23,145 bases of DNA, from positions 1 to 23,145 of the forward strand of contig JAYWGG010000172.1 of assembly GCA_043778415.1 (NCBI GenBank). The letters run 5' to 3'. The position numbers and the translations under genes are program-made. This stretch comes from JAYUHK01 sp043778415 (GTDB taxonomy: Bacteria; Bacteroidota; Bacteroidia; Chitinophagales; Saprospiraceae). The notes below the pieces were generated by a model, which was not told where the DNA came from, made no database searches, and worked only from the letters and a program-made list of their open reading frames with translations. Position 1 is the first letter of the stretch. The number at the start of each line of letters is the position of its first letter. Below are positions 6,090 through 13,917 of this stretch, piece after piece.

Positions 6090-6914
6090 CTAATTATTTA
6101 TTGAAATTTCCTTTATTTCAGGATTATTTTTTATTGCTTTTTCTATAAACGAATGGTCTGATAGAATATCCGCCTTATCTTTCCTCACTACTACTGTGTG
6201 TTCGTAGTGCGCCGAAGGCTTTCTATCTTTGGCTATTATCGTCCAACGGTCGGATAAAGTGACCACTTCTTTTTTTCCCATATTTATCATGGGTTCGATG
6301 GCGATTACCAAACCATCTCTCAAAACAGCACCATTTCCCCTCTTGCCATGATTGGCTACTTGCGGGTCTTCGTGCAAATCCTTGCCGATTCCGTGTCCAA
6401 CCAACTCGCGAACTACACTATAATTGTGCTTACGCTCCGTATAATCTTGCACTGCGAACCCAATATCTCCAATTCTTTTTCCTACTATCGCAACTTCAAC
6501 TGCCTGATTGAGCGATTTTTTGGTGGCAACCAAAAGCTGCATTACCTCTTTCGGAACTTCGCCTACTGCGAATGTATAAGCTGCATCTCCAAAATATCCG
6601 TTCAGGGCTACGCCGCAATCTACGGAAACAATATCTCCATTCTGCAACTCCCTCTCTGAAGGAAACCCGTGTACAACTGCTTCATTGATAGACCAGCACA
6701 ATGTGAACGGAAATACATCTTTTCCATCTCTGCCGTATCCTTTGAAAGCTGGTACTGCGTGGTGGTCGCGAATAAATTTTTCTGCCTCGCGGTCAATATC
6801 TATTCCTTTCGCTCCTGGTTTTAGAAGACTTCCAACGTGTGCCAAAGTTTTACAAACTAATATACAACTTTCTCGTATCAACTCTACCTCGGCTTGAGTT
6901 TTATAATAAATCAT
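6090..6914 (-). CDS. map: Methionine aminopeptidase, type I
   Basis: It removes the initiator methionine from nascent proteins at the ribosome exit. From ATG 6914 the protein has 274 residues. The five metal ligands of the pita-bread fold are recognisable: D99 (SVDCGV), D110 (FGDAAYTF), H174 (GHGIG), E207 (IEPM) and E238 (HYEHTV). H82 (VVHGFPS) is the usual substrate-contact histidine. The in-frame upstream ATG at 6974 would overlap secY and add an atypical leader, so it is rejected. The gene starts 22 nt after secY, as in many spc operons. There is no N-terminal zinc-finger extension, consistent with type Ia. Confidence 0.97.
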   Translation of the reverse strand: MIYYKTQAEVELIRESCILVCKTLAHVGSLLKPGAKGIDIDREAEKFIRDHHAVPAFKGYGRDGKDVFPFTLCWSINEAVVHGFPSERELQNGDIVSVDCGVALNGYFGDAAYTFAVGEVPKEVMQLLVATKKSLNQAVEVAIVGKRIGDIGFAVQDYTERKHNYSVVRELVGHGIGKDLHEDPQVANHGKRGNGAVLRDGLVIAIEPMINMGKKEVVTLSDRWTIIAKDRKPSAHYEHTVVVRKDKADILSDHSFIEKAIKNNPEIKEISINN

Positions 6915-6936
6915 GCTACTTGTTGGGTTAATAATA

Positions 6937-8310
6937 CTAAATGCCCGCTCCGATTTCCGCCAATCCGCCTGCACTCCTGCCTTGCACTCGACCAGACTTT
7001 ACCAATCCGTCGTATTTTTGCATCAGCAAATGGCTTTCGATTTGAGAAAGTGTGTCTAAAACTACCCCTACAAAAATCAACAATGAAGTGCCGCCAAAAA
7101 ATTGTGCAAAAGACGCATTTACTCCGAATCCTTTTGCGAAAGACGGCATTATGGATATAAGTCCTAAAAATATAGAACCCGGTAATGTCACTCTGGTCGT
7201 AACTGCATCTATAAAATCAGCCGTGCTACTTCCCGGCTTTATACCCGGAATGAAAGCATTTTGGCGTTTCAGATACTCTGAATATTGGGTCGGATTGACT
7301 AACAAAGCCGTATAAACATAGGTAAATATAACTACCAATAAAAAGTACACTGCATTATATGGCAAAGAAGTATAATCATTCAAAGCTCTCAATACTGGAT
7401 TCAAAGACACGTCATTATTCCCTTTGGAAAAGAACTGTACCGCCGTAGCTGGTAAGAACATCAACGCTTGCGCAAAAATTATCGGCATTACGCCTGCTGC
7501 ATTCACTTTTAGCGGGATATAATCACGGTTTCCAGCAGCTGGCATACTTGATGCGTCACGACCAACCATTCTTTTGGCGAACTGTATCGGGATTTTTCGC
7601 ACTCCCTGCACTATCATAATGGTCGCCATTACGATAGCAAACAACATCGCTAATTCTAAAATGAACACAATCAATGCGTTGTTGGAGAATTGAGATTGAA
7701 ACTCGAAGATGAAAGCACCTGGTAAGCGCGCCATGATACCCGTCATAATGATGAGCGAAACGCCATTGCCGATACCTTTAATCTGTATCCTTTCTCCGAG
7801 CCACATTGCAAAAATAGTTCCTGCGGCAAGAATAATAATATTACAACTCCAAAAAAGTCCCATCGGAACATTCGGAGATACCGCACCCTGCGAACTAATA
7901 TACGTCAAATAGCCACTTCCTTGAACCAAAGTAACGGCTACTGCCAACATTCTCGAAATTTGATTTAATTTCTTACGTCCTGCTTCGCCTTCTCGCTGCT
8001 GAAGCCTTTGGAAGTACGGAACCGCAAAACCAAGCAACTGAATAATGATTGATGCAGTAATGTAAGGCATTACTCCCAACGCAAATATCGCCGCATTGTT
8101 GAACGCACCCCCTGTAAAGGTATTGATGAGTCCGAGCAAATCCGTAGAATTGTTGTTTGCTGCTTTCTCAAGCACGGAAGGTACTACACCCGGAAGGACG
8201 ATATACGAACCCAAGCGATAAACTGCCAACATTCCAACTGTAAAAAGTAGGCGGTCACGAAGTTCCTTAATGCTCCAAATATTTTGGAGGGTAGTGATAA
8301 ATTTTTTCAT
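6937..8310 (-). CDS. secY: Preprotein translocase subunit SecY
   Basis: SecY is the inner-membrane channel of the Sec translocon, exporting unfolded preproteins with SecA and inserting membrane proteins co-translationally. The 457 residues contain ten hydrophobic segments; the first is at about 22-42 (LLFTVGMLAVYRLGSYIVLPG). Signature parts include ALGVMPYITASIIIQLL (TM2), the basic loop LQQREGEAGRKKLNQ, GIGNGVSLIIMTGI, and YSEYLKRQNAFIPGIKPG before TM9-TM10. It begins 2 nt after the rplO stop, suggesting translational coupling. Cytoplasmic loops are Arg/Lys-rich, as expected for the ribosome- and SecA-binding face. Confidence 0.98.
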   Translation of the reverse strand: MKKFITTLQNIWSIKELRDRLLFTVGMLAVYRLGSYIVLPGVVPSVLEKAANNNSTDLLGLINTFTGGAFNNAAIFALGVMPYITASIIIQLLGFAVPYFQRLQQREGEAGRKKLNQISRMLAVAVTLVQGSGYLTYISSQGAVSPNVPMGLFWSCNIIILAAGTIFAMWLGERIQIKGIGNGVSLIIMTGIMARLPGAFIFEFQSQFSNNALIVFILELAMLFAIVMATIMIVQGVRKIPIQFAKRMVGRDASSMPAAGNRDYIPLKVNAAGVMPIIFAQALMFLPATAVQFFSKGNNDVSLNPVLRALNDYTSLPYNAVYFLLVVIFTYVYTALLVNPTQYSEYLKRQNAFIPGIKPGSSTADFIDAVTTRVTLPGSIFLGLISIMPSFAKGFGVNASFAQFFGGTSLLIFVGVVLDTLSQIESHLLMQKYDGLVKSGRVQGRSAGGLAEIGAGI

Positions 8311-8312
8311 TC

Positions 8313-8768
8313 CTATTTTAAATTGACGAGGTTGACGCTTCCGCCTAATTGTTCAATAGTTTGTTTTGCTTTTACGGAGCAAGCATCGGCAGAAACTGTC
8401 AGCTTGGAGGTCAATGCACCCGTAGCCAAAATCTTAATTTTGTCCGTCTTGCGAATAATATTATTGGTCAATAACACTTCTGCGTTGATGGCTGTCAAGC
8501 CGAACTTATCCGCTATTTCCTGCAATCTTGCCAAATTGAACGGTACATATTCCACACGATTCGGACTCTTGAACCCAATCTTCGGCAAACGCATCTGAAG
8601 TGGCATCTGTCCCCCTTCGTGGTTGCGCTTATTTTTATGTCCCGAGCGTGAGCCGTCCCCTTTGTGACCACGAGTGGAAGTGCCACCATGACCAGAACCC
8701 TGACCGCGCGCTATTCTTTTTCTATTTTTAGTTGCTCCCGTTGCCGGTTTCAAATTGTGCAATTCCAT
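8313..8768 (-). CDS. rplO: 50S ribosomal protein L15
   Basis: L15 is a late-assembly large-subunit protein whose extended N-terminus threads into 23S rRNA. The 151 residues begin MELHNLKPATGATKNRKRIARGQGSGHGGTSTRGHKG, the glycine- and arginine-rich extension typical of the family. The globular part ends LTVSADACSVKAKQTIEQLGGSVNLV. It lies 82 nt downstream of rpmD and only 2 nt upstream of secY. Confidence 0.98.
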   Translation of the reverse strand: MELHNLKPATGATKNRKRIARGQGSGHGGTSTRGHKGDGSRSGHKNKRNHEGGQMPLQMRLPKIGFKSPNRVEYVPFNLARLQEIADKFGLTAINAEVLLTNNIIRKTDKIKILATGALTSKLTVSADACSVKAKQTIEQLGGSVNLVNLK

Positions 8769-8850
8769 ATCGCTCTTACTTTTATTTAGTGCTATGACTT
8801 TTTTTTAATTTGAAAGACTTTTGTAGGTATTATTCTACTAAAGGCTGTAT

Positions 8851-9030
8851 TTACAGCGTTTTTGATGTCACTAAATGACTGATTTTAGCGACCATGCCGA
8901 GTATTTGAGGGGTTGCCTCGTGCTCTACGGTGTGGTTTATCTTACGCAAACCCAAAGCAGCGATAGTATCCTTCTGACTTTGTGGACGCTTAATGATGCT
9001 TCTAATTTGAGTTATTTGTATTTTAGCCAT
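8851..9030 (-). CDS. rpmD: 50S ribosomal protein L30
   Basis: This short gene encodes 59 residues: MAKIQITQIRSIIKRPQSQK, then DTIAALGLRKINHTVEHEAT and PQILGMVAKISHLVTSKTL. The pattern I-x-RPxxQKxTxxALGLRKxxxxVxHxxTPxxxGMxxKxxHLV is the L30 signature. It sits between rpsE and rplO, the conserved spc-operon position. Start ATG is at 9030 and the stop TAA at 8851-8853. Confidence 0.96.
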   Translation of the reverse strand: MAKIQITQIRSIIKRPQSQKDTIAALGLRKINHTVEHEATPQILGMVAKISHLVTSKTL

Positions 9031-9099
9031 GATATTTTAATTGAATACGATGATTATCTTTTAGAACTTCGACCTGCGGTCTGTCTGAAATTTGATAAA

Positions 9100-9621
9100 T
9101 TAACCTTTAAATAATTTTTCTAAACTCATACCTCTGGTTTTGGAGATTTCGAGTGGGTCACGCAGCTTGCACAGAGCGTCAATCGTCGCTTTCACGACGT
9201 TGTGCGGATTGGAAGAACCTTGTGACTTTGCCAACACGTCCTTGATGCCTACCATTTCTAACACTGCACGCATCGCTCCACCAGCGATAACTCCTGTTCC
9301 GTGTGCGGCCGGCTTTATCATTATACGTCCTGCGCCGAATTTTCCGAGCTGAAAGTGTGGAATAGTACCGTGCAAAATCGGAACTTTTACCAAGTTCTTC
9401 TTTGCATCTTCTACTGCTTTCGTAATAGCTTCCTGCACGTCACGAGCCTTACCGAGTCCTTGTCCGATAGTTCCTTCTCCATCTCCTACGACCACAATCG
9501 CAGCGAAACTAAACGTGCGTCCCCCTTTTGTTACTTTCGCAACCCTGTTGAGAGCCACCATTTTCTCTTTAAGCTCCATTTCTGGTGCGCGAGACACTCT
9601 ATTTTGAGTATTATTTGCCAT
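9100..9621 (-). CDS. rpsE: 30S ribosomal protein S5
   Basis: S5 lines the mRNA entry channel and influences decoding fidelity. The 173 residues contain the N-terminal double-stranded RNA-binding-like domain (ELKEKMVALNRVAKVTKGGRTFSFAAIVVVGD) and the C-terminal domain (GTGVIAGGAMRAVLEMVGIKDVLAKSQGSSNPHNVVKAT). It lies 35 nt after rplR and 69 nt before rpmD. Length is normal and there are no unusual insertions. Confidence 0.98.
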   Translation of the reverse strand: MANNTQNRVSRAPEMELKEKMVALNRVAKVTKGGRTFSFAAIVVVGDGEGTIGQGLGKARDVQEAITKAVEDAKKNLVKVPILHGTIPHFQLGKFGAGRIMIKPAAHGTGVIAGGAMRAVLEMVGIKDVLAKSQGSSNPHNVVKATIDALCKLRDPLEISKTRGMSLEKLFKG

Positions 9622-9656
9622 TATTGCTTATTATTAGAATTAATACTTTTCTTTTG

Positions 9657-10004
9657 TTAAAATTGCAAGCCGCCTTCACGCGCGCCTTCTGCCAAGGCTT
9701 TTACGCGCCCATGATAAAGATAACCACCACGATCGAAGACAACAGACTGAATGTTAGAAGCCATTGCTTTTTCAGCAAGCAACTTCCCGACTGCTTTCGC
9801 TTGGTCAATTTTGTTACCACTTACTGCCGCTTCTTTTGCCGAAGCTGCCAACAAAGTATGCCCCGTAACGTCGTCTATCACTTGGCAATAGATGAACTTG
9901 TTACTACGATACACAGAAAGACGTGGTCTTGATGCTGTGCCGTTTACTTTTTTACGCACGCGGTAGTGGATGCGTCTTTTTCTATCTGATTTACTAACTT
10001 GCAT
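9657..10004 (-). CDS. rplR: 50S ribosomal protein L18
   Basis: L18 binds 5S rRNA and with L5 helps place it in the central protuberance. The 115 residues begin with a basic stretch (MQVSKSDRKRRIHYRVRKKVNGTASRPRLSVYRSNKFIYCQVIDD). The conserved C-terminal signature VVFDRGGYLYHGRVKALAEGAREGGLQF follows. It lies 53 nt after rplF. Confidence 0.98.
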   Translation of the reverse strand: MQVSKSDRKRRIHYRVRKKVNGTASRPRLSVYRSNKFIYCQVIDDVTGHTLLAASAKEAAVSGNKIDQAKAVGKLLAEKAMASNIQSVVFDRGGYLYHGRVKALAEGAREGGLQF

Positions 10005-10057
10005 ATACGAAAAATGTATAAAGTTTTACTACTTTGATGTACTGTTGTAGCCTATTT

Positions 10058-10615
10058 TTATTTCTTACCAGCTGTTTTTCCAGCTTTGCGGCGGATAATT
10101 TCTCCGACGAATTTGATACCCTTTCCTTTGTACGGCTCTGGCTTACGAAGCGCACGGATTTTGGCAGATACTTGACCAATTAACTGTTTATCAATCGAAT
10201 GTAGGGTAATAATTGGAGGCTGCCCTTTATCTTGTTTGGTTTCTACCTTTACGTCTTCTGGTACGGCAAACATTATCGGGTGAGAGTAGCCCAGCACCAA
10301 TTCCAACAGATTGCCCGAATTGGTGGCGCGATAACCGACACCTATTAGTTCCATTTCTTTTTTGTATCCTTCGGAAACGCCCTTGACCATATTGAATACC
10401 AAAGCTCTGTACAATCCGTGCATGGCTTTGTGTCTTTTTTGCTCGGTCGGACGAACAACCGTCAGCGTACCATCTTCTACGCTAACGCTGATGTCTGGGT
10501 CAATTTGTTGTACCAAAGTTCCTTTTGGTCCTTTGACGGTTAGCAAATTGCCTTTGCTCATATTGATTTCCACTCCCTTCGGCAACGAAATCGGTGCTTT
10601 ACCTATCCTTGACAT
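10058..10615 (-). CDS. rplF: 50S ribosomal protein L6
   Basis: L6 lies near the sarcin-ricin loop and supports elongation-factor binding. The 185 residues show the two tandem L6 domains: MSRIGKAPISLPKGVEINMS at the start of the first, and the second ending with the family signature EPYKGKGIKFVGEIIRRKAGKTAGKK. It lies 33 nt after rpsH and 53 nt before rplR. Confidence 0.98.
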   Translation of the reverse strand: MSRIGKAPISLPKGVEINMSKGNLLTVKGPKGTLVQQIDPDISVSVEDGTLTVVRPTEQKRHKAMHGLYRALVFNMVKGVSEGYKKEMELIGVGYRATNSGNLLELVLGYSHPIMFAVPEDVKVETKQDKGQPPIITLHSIDKQLIGQVSAKIRALRKPEPYKGKGIKFVGEIIRRKAGKTAGKK

Positions 10616-10648
10616 GGTATTATCTGATAAAATGATAAAAAAAGTTGA

Positions 10649-11053
10649 TTAATATACGAAGCACAATACTTCGCCGCCCACGTTCTCCGCACGAGCTTTC
10701 ATATCGGTCATTACACCTTTTGAAGTCGAAATTATAGCAATCCCAAGTCCGTTGATGACGCGCGGGATTTCTTTTGACTGCGAATAATTGCGCAGTCCCG
10801 GCTTACTGATTCGCTGAAGTTTGGTCATTGCTGGACGCTTTGTGAAAGGGTCGTACTTCAAAGCTATCTTAATGATGCCTTGCTTGCCCTCTCCGTCCTC
10901 AAACTTATATTTAGAAATATAACCTTGCTCAAACAAAATTTCTGTGATGCTCTTCTTCATACGAGAAGCTGGTATCTCCACGATACTGTGACCTGCCATC
11001 TGTGCATTTCTGACACGCGTCAGATAATCTGCTATTGGATCTGTGACTGCCAT
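10649..11053 (-). CDS. rpsH: 30S ribosomal protein S8
   Basis: S8 binds helix 21 of 16S rRNA and organises the central domain; in E. coli it also represses the spc operon. The 134 residues begin MAVTDPIADYLTRVRNAQMAGH, contain RISKPGLRNYS and IPRVINGLGIAIISTSKGVMTD, and end GGEVLCFVY, all standard. It lies between rpsN (42 nt) and rplF (33 nt). I could not identify an S8-binding mimic near rplE. Confidence 0.98.
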   Translation of the reverse strand: MAVTDPIADYLTRVRNAQMAGHSIVEIPASRMKKSITEILFEQGYISKYKFEDGEGKQGIIKIALKYDPFTKRPAMTKLQRISKPGLRNYSQSKEIPRVINGLGIAIISTSKGVMTDMKARAENVGGEVLCFVY

Positions 11054-11095
11054 ATTTTTATTATATTATGAAATTCAGACTAATTTTTTAAATAA

Positions 11096-11365
11096 TTACC
11101 AACTTGCTTTGGTAACTCCCGGAATCTTCCCCTCCAACGCCATCTTACGAAACATAACGCGGCACACCCCGTACTTACGCATATAACCTTTCGGTCTTCC
11201 AGTAAGCAAGCAACGATTTTTTAGACGTGTTTTATTAGAGTTTCTCGGCAGCTTATCCAACTCCTCGTAGTTTCCTTCCTCCTTCAATTTCTTGCGAAGG
11301 TCGGCATATTTAGCTACCATTCTTTCTCTCTTGGCTTGACGCGCAATAACTGATTTCTTAGCCAT
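11096..11365 (-). CDS. rpsN: 30S ribosomal protein S14 (zinc-free form)
   Basis: S14 is in the 30S head near the tRNA sites. This is the 89-residue C-minus type. At the place of the CxxC...CxxC zinc knuckle it has RCLLTGRPKGYMRKYGVCRVMF, so only one cysteine of each pair remains. The long N-terminal helix (SVIARQAKRERMVAKYADLRKKLKEEG) fits the long form. It lies 15 nt after rplE and 42 nt before rpsH. Confidence 0.97.
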   Translation of the reverse strand: MAKKSVIARQAKRERMVAKYADLRKKLKEEGNYEELDKLPRNSNKTRLKNRCLLTGRPKGYMRKYGVCRVMFRKMALEGKIPGVTKASW

Positions 11366-11380
11366 TGTAATTATTTATTT

Positions 11381-11944
11381 TTAATCTTGAGTTTTTTGAT
11401 TCTTGAATGGCAAACCCATCGCTTTGAGGAGTGCCAACGCTTCTGCATCTGTCTTCGCAGTAGTCACGAAACTGATGTCCATGCCCGTGATTTTGCTTAC
11501 TTTGTCCAAGTCAATCTCTGGAAAAATGATATGCTCTGTCACGCCCATAGAATAATTGCCACGACCGTCGAAACTTTTGTCATTGATGCCTTTGAAATCT
11601 CGCACACGCGGTAACGCAATCGTTACGAACCTGTCCAAAAACTCGTACATTCTCTCTGCACGCAAAGTTACTCTTGCCCCGATAGGCATTGCTTCTCTGA
11701 GTTTGAAGTTGGAAATAGAAGTCTTTGCTTTGGTCGGAACTGCTTTTTGTCCCGCAATAATTGACAACTCATTAATGGACGTGTCCACTAATTTCTTGTC
11801 GCCTGTTGCGTTTCCGACACCTTGGTTCAAAGTAATTTTGACCAAGCGCGGTACTTGCATAATAGACTTATACTGAAACTGCTCCATCAAAGCTGGCAGC
11901 ACTTCCTTTGAATATTTATCTTTAAATCTTGGTGAGTAGCTCAT
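11381..11944 (-). CDS. rplE: 50S ribosomal protein L5
   Basis: L5 binds 5S rRNA in the central protuberance and contacts P-site tRNA. The 187 residues contain IMQVPRLVKITLNQGVGNA, ITGQKAVPTKAKTSISNFKLR-type sequence (here IAGQKAVPTKAKTSISNFKL), and the signature RVRDFKGINDKSFDGRGNYSMG. The ATG overlaps the rplX stop by one base (TAATG), implying translational coupling. rpsN follows 15 nt later. Confidence 0.98.
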   Translation of the reverse strand: MSYSPRFKDKYSKEVLPALMEQFQYKSIMQVPRLVKITLNQGVGNATGDKKLVDTSINELSIIAGQKAVPTKAKTSISNFKLREAMPIGARVTLRAERMYEFLDRFVTIALPRVRDFKGINDKSFDGRGNYSMGVTEHIIFPEIDLDKVSKITGMDISFVTTAKTDAEALALLKAMGLPFKNQKTQD

Positions 11945-12294
11945 TATTTAATAATTTCTCCTGATTTTTTTGAATATCTTACTGACTTTCCGTCCACTTC
12001 TTTGCGCCCGATGCGAGTTGGTGCGCCTGTTTTAGGGTCTGCCAACATCAGATTAGAGATGTGAATTGGAGCCGACATTTCTGTAATGCTCCCTGCGTTG
12101 TTGTTGGTTGCTTTCGTATGCTTTTTTACCATACGCACCCCCTCTACAATAGCGCGATTCTTGTCGGGAAACACGCGAAGTACTTCACCAGCCACGCCCT
12201 TATCGTTGCCCGAAATAACGACTACTTTGTCGCCTTTCTTGATATTTAGCTTTGGCGCAAAGCGCGTACTGCTTTTATTTGATTTATTTTCCAT
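11944..12294 (-). CDS. rplX: 50S ribosomal protein L24
   Basis: L24 is an early assembly initiator of the 50S subunit near the tunnel exit. The 116 residues contain a KOW motif in KLNIKKGDKVVVISGNDKGVAGEVLRVF, then IVEGVRMVKKHTK and MSAPIHISNLMLADPKTGAPTRIG. A short polar N-terminal extension (MENKSNKSSTRFA) precedes the KOW domain. The stop codon shares its last A with the rplE start. It lies 63 nt after rplN. Confidence 0.98.
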   Translation of the reverse strand: MENKSNKSSTRFAPKLNIKKGDKVVVISGNDKGVAGEVLRVFPDKNRAIVEGVRMVKKHTKATNNNAGSITEMSAPIHISNLMLADPKTGAPTRIGRKEVDGKSVRYSKKSGEIIK

Positions 12295-12357
12295 GATTCT
12301 TATTTGGAAACCTATTGATTTTCGATGAATTTTAAACTTTACCGCAAAGACTTTCTC

Positions 12358-12723
12358 TTACAACACTTCGGGTGCCAAAGAAATAATTCTCATATAATCT
12401 CTATCGCGCAGCTCACGAGCTACTGGTCCAAAGATACGAGTTCCACGTGGCTCATCGGAAGCTGTCAATAACACTACCGCATTGTCGTCAAAACGAATGT
12501 AAGAACCATCTTTGCGACGGATTTCCTTCTTCGTTCTTACCACTACTGCCTTTGAAACAGTGCCTTTTTTTACACCGCCCGGACTTGCATCTTTCACAGT
12601 AACCACGATTCTATCTCCGATAGAAGCGTAGCGACGCATCGAACCTCCCAAGACTCGTATGCAAAGCACTTCTTTTGCTCCACTATTATCGGCCACTCTG
12701 AGCCTTGATTCCTGCTGTATCAT
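12358..12723 (-). CDS. rplN: 50S ribosomal protein L14
   Basis: L14 is at the subunit interface and forms bridge B8 with the small subunit; it is also the known docking site for RsfS. The 121 residues are canonical: MIQQESRLRVADNSGAKEVLCIRVLGGS at the start and GTRIFGPVARELRDRDYMRIISLAPEVL at the end. It lies 84 nt after rpsQ and 63 nt before rplX. Confidence 0.98.
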   Translation of the reverse strand: MIQQESRLRVADNSGAKEVLCIRVLGGSMRRYASIGDRIVVTVKDASPGGVKKGTVSKAVVVRTKKEIRRKDGSYIRFDDNAVVLLTASDEPRGTRIFGPVARELRDRDYMRIISLAPEVL

Positions 12724-12807
12724 TATTTTATATTAAAAGTATTCGATGATTGCTTTTTTGGAGTTCGTAACAAACTCCAACCAAAGGTCTTTAAGAAAGA
12801 GCGATAT

Positions 12808-13065
12808 TTATTTCGCTTTTTCTATTACCTCTACTAATCTCCAACGCTTGAGCTTGCTCAAAGGACGAGTTTCCATGATGCGGACGGTGTCACCGATTCC
12901 ACATTCATTGGTATCATCGTGGGCATGGAATTTTTTGGATTTTTTCACAAATTTTCCATACATTGGGTGACGCAACCTTCTCTCTACCGATACGGTAATG
13001 GTCTTGTCCATTTTATTACTGGTAACAACGCCAGTTTTTTGCTTTCTGATTTTTCTATCTTCCAT
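12808..13065 (-). CDS. rpsQ: 30S ribosomal protein S17
   Basis: S17 is an OB-fold primary binder of 16S rRNA that stabilises the body of the 30S subunit. The 85 residues contain KQKTGVVTSNKMDKTITVSVERR, HPMYGKFVKKSKKFHAHD and the family signature GDTVRIMETRPLSKLKRWRLVEV. It lies 77 nt after rpmC and 84 nt before rplN. Confidence 0.98.
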   Translation of the reverse strand: MEDRKIRKQKTGVVTSNKMDKTITVSVERRLRHPMYGKFVKKSKKFHAHDDTNECGIGDTVRIMETRPLSKLKRWRLVEVIEKAK

Positions 13066-13142
13066 TGTCTATGCGAAATATGGTTTCCCGAACTGGAGAA
13101 AAATGTTTTTATTAATAATAAAAATTCTGAAATGCCACAATA

Positions 13143-13409
13143 TTATGACTTCCTACTTCTACGCTCCCGTATTTTACTACGTTTTGCTACTTGCTCTGGT
13201 GTCATTGCTGACACTTCACGACTGCGGATTTCTGTCTGAACTCTCGCTATATCTCTACGCATCACACGAAGCTCCAACGGGTTTGCTAACCCTTTTACTG
13301 CGTGCTCAAAGTTATTTTTTTGATATTCCATTTCAGACGCCGCCAACTCATTGCGCAAGTCTTCATCGGACATAGATTTTAATTCTGGATTAATATTGGT
13401 GCTTGCCAT
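13143..13409 (-). CDS. rpmC: 50S ribosomal protein L29 with C-terminal extension
   Basis: L29 sits at the tunnel exit next to L23, where chaperones and SRP dock. The 88 residues exceed the usual 60-70. The core two-helix hairpin spans about 10-66 (LKSMSDEDLRNELAASEMEYQKNNFEHAVKGLANPLELRVMRRDIARVQTEIRSRE in outline). It is followed by a tail rich in Arg and Lys (MTPEQVAKRSKIRERRSRKS). The tail likely contacts rRNA, but that is inference. It lies 27 nt after rplP and 77 nt before rpsQ. Confidence 0.95.
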   Translation of the reverse strand: MASTNINPELKSMSDEDLRNELAASEMEYQKNNFEHAVKGLANPLELRVMRRDIARVQTEIRSREVSAMTPEQVAKRSKIRERRSRKS

Positions 13410-13436
13410 TATCTAAAATATTATTAATTTTATAAA

Positions 13437-13856
13437 TTATTCTGCGTAGTCGTAGCGAGATACGGTCTTTGTCATCACTGGCAACTTCTGCGCCGCCAAC
13501 TTCAATGCTTGTGTTGCAATTTCCTGCGAAACTCCATCTATCTCAAACATAATCGTTCCCGGCTTCACGATTGCTACATAGTGGTCTAATGAACCCTTAC
13601 CTTTACCCATGCGCACTTCGGCTGGCTTTGAAGTAATAGGTTTGTCTGGAAATATTCTTATCCACACTTTACCCTCACGCTTCATGTAGCGCGTCATAGC
13701 GATACGGGCGGACTCTATTTGCCGATTCGTAATTCGCGACGGGTCTAAAGATTTTAATCCAAAAGAGCCGAAAGAAACGGTGCTGCCTTTGTGTGCCAAG
13801 CCCTTGATTCTTCCTTTCTGTTGTTTGCGATATTTCGTCCTTTTTGGCTGTAACAT
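13437..13856 (-). CDS. rplP: 50S ribosomal protein L16
   Basis: L16 binds at the base of the central protuberance and contacts A-site tRNA. The 139 residues begin MLQPKRTKYRKQQKGRIKGLA and contain the signature VRMGKGKGSLDHYVAIVKPGT. In E. coli the arginine of the equivalent RMGKGKG segment is hydroxylated; whether that occurs here is unknown. It lies 61 nt after rpsC. That gap carries a perfect -7 promoter-like box, so some L16 transcripts may start internally. Confidence 0.98.
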   Translation of the reverse strand: MLQPKRTKYRKQQKGRIKGLAHKGSTVSFGSFGLKSLDPSRITNRQIESARIAMTRYMKREGKVWIRIFPDKPITSKPAEVRMGKGKGSLDHYVAIVKPGTIMFEIDGVSQEIATQALKLAAQKLPVMTKTVSRYDYAE

Positions 13857-13890
13857 TTTATCTTATTTATAGGCTTAAAAAAAGCGTGCG

Positions 13891-13898
13891 CAAAGGTA
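13891..13898 (-). promoter_or_regulatory. Candidate internal promoter box between rpsC and rplP
   Basis: On the minus strand the sequence reads TACCTTTG, an exact TAnnTTTG -7 element, 35 nt before the rplP ATG. At the expected distance upstream, inside the end of rpsC, there is no TTG -33 element, so the match is only half of a promoter. It may be fortuitous. Confidence 0.3.
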
Positions 13899-13917
13899 CA
13901 ACTTTTTTATTTATTTA

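Noticed and set aside
6915..6974. Upstream ATG for map
   Set aside because: It would overlap the secY end and add an atypical leader; ATG 6914 matches the family.
8299..8314. CATTCCT preceded by T's, like the end of the MITE-like repeat
   Set aside because: This is the secY start region; there is no second end and no internal repeat sequence, so it is likely chance.
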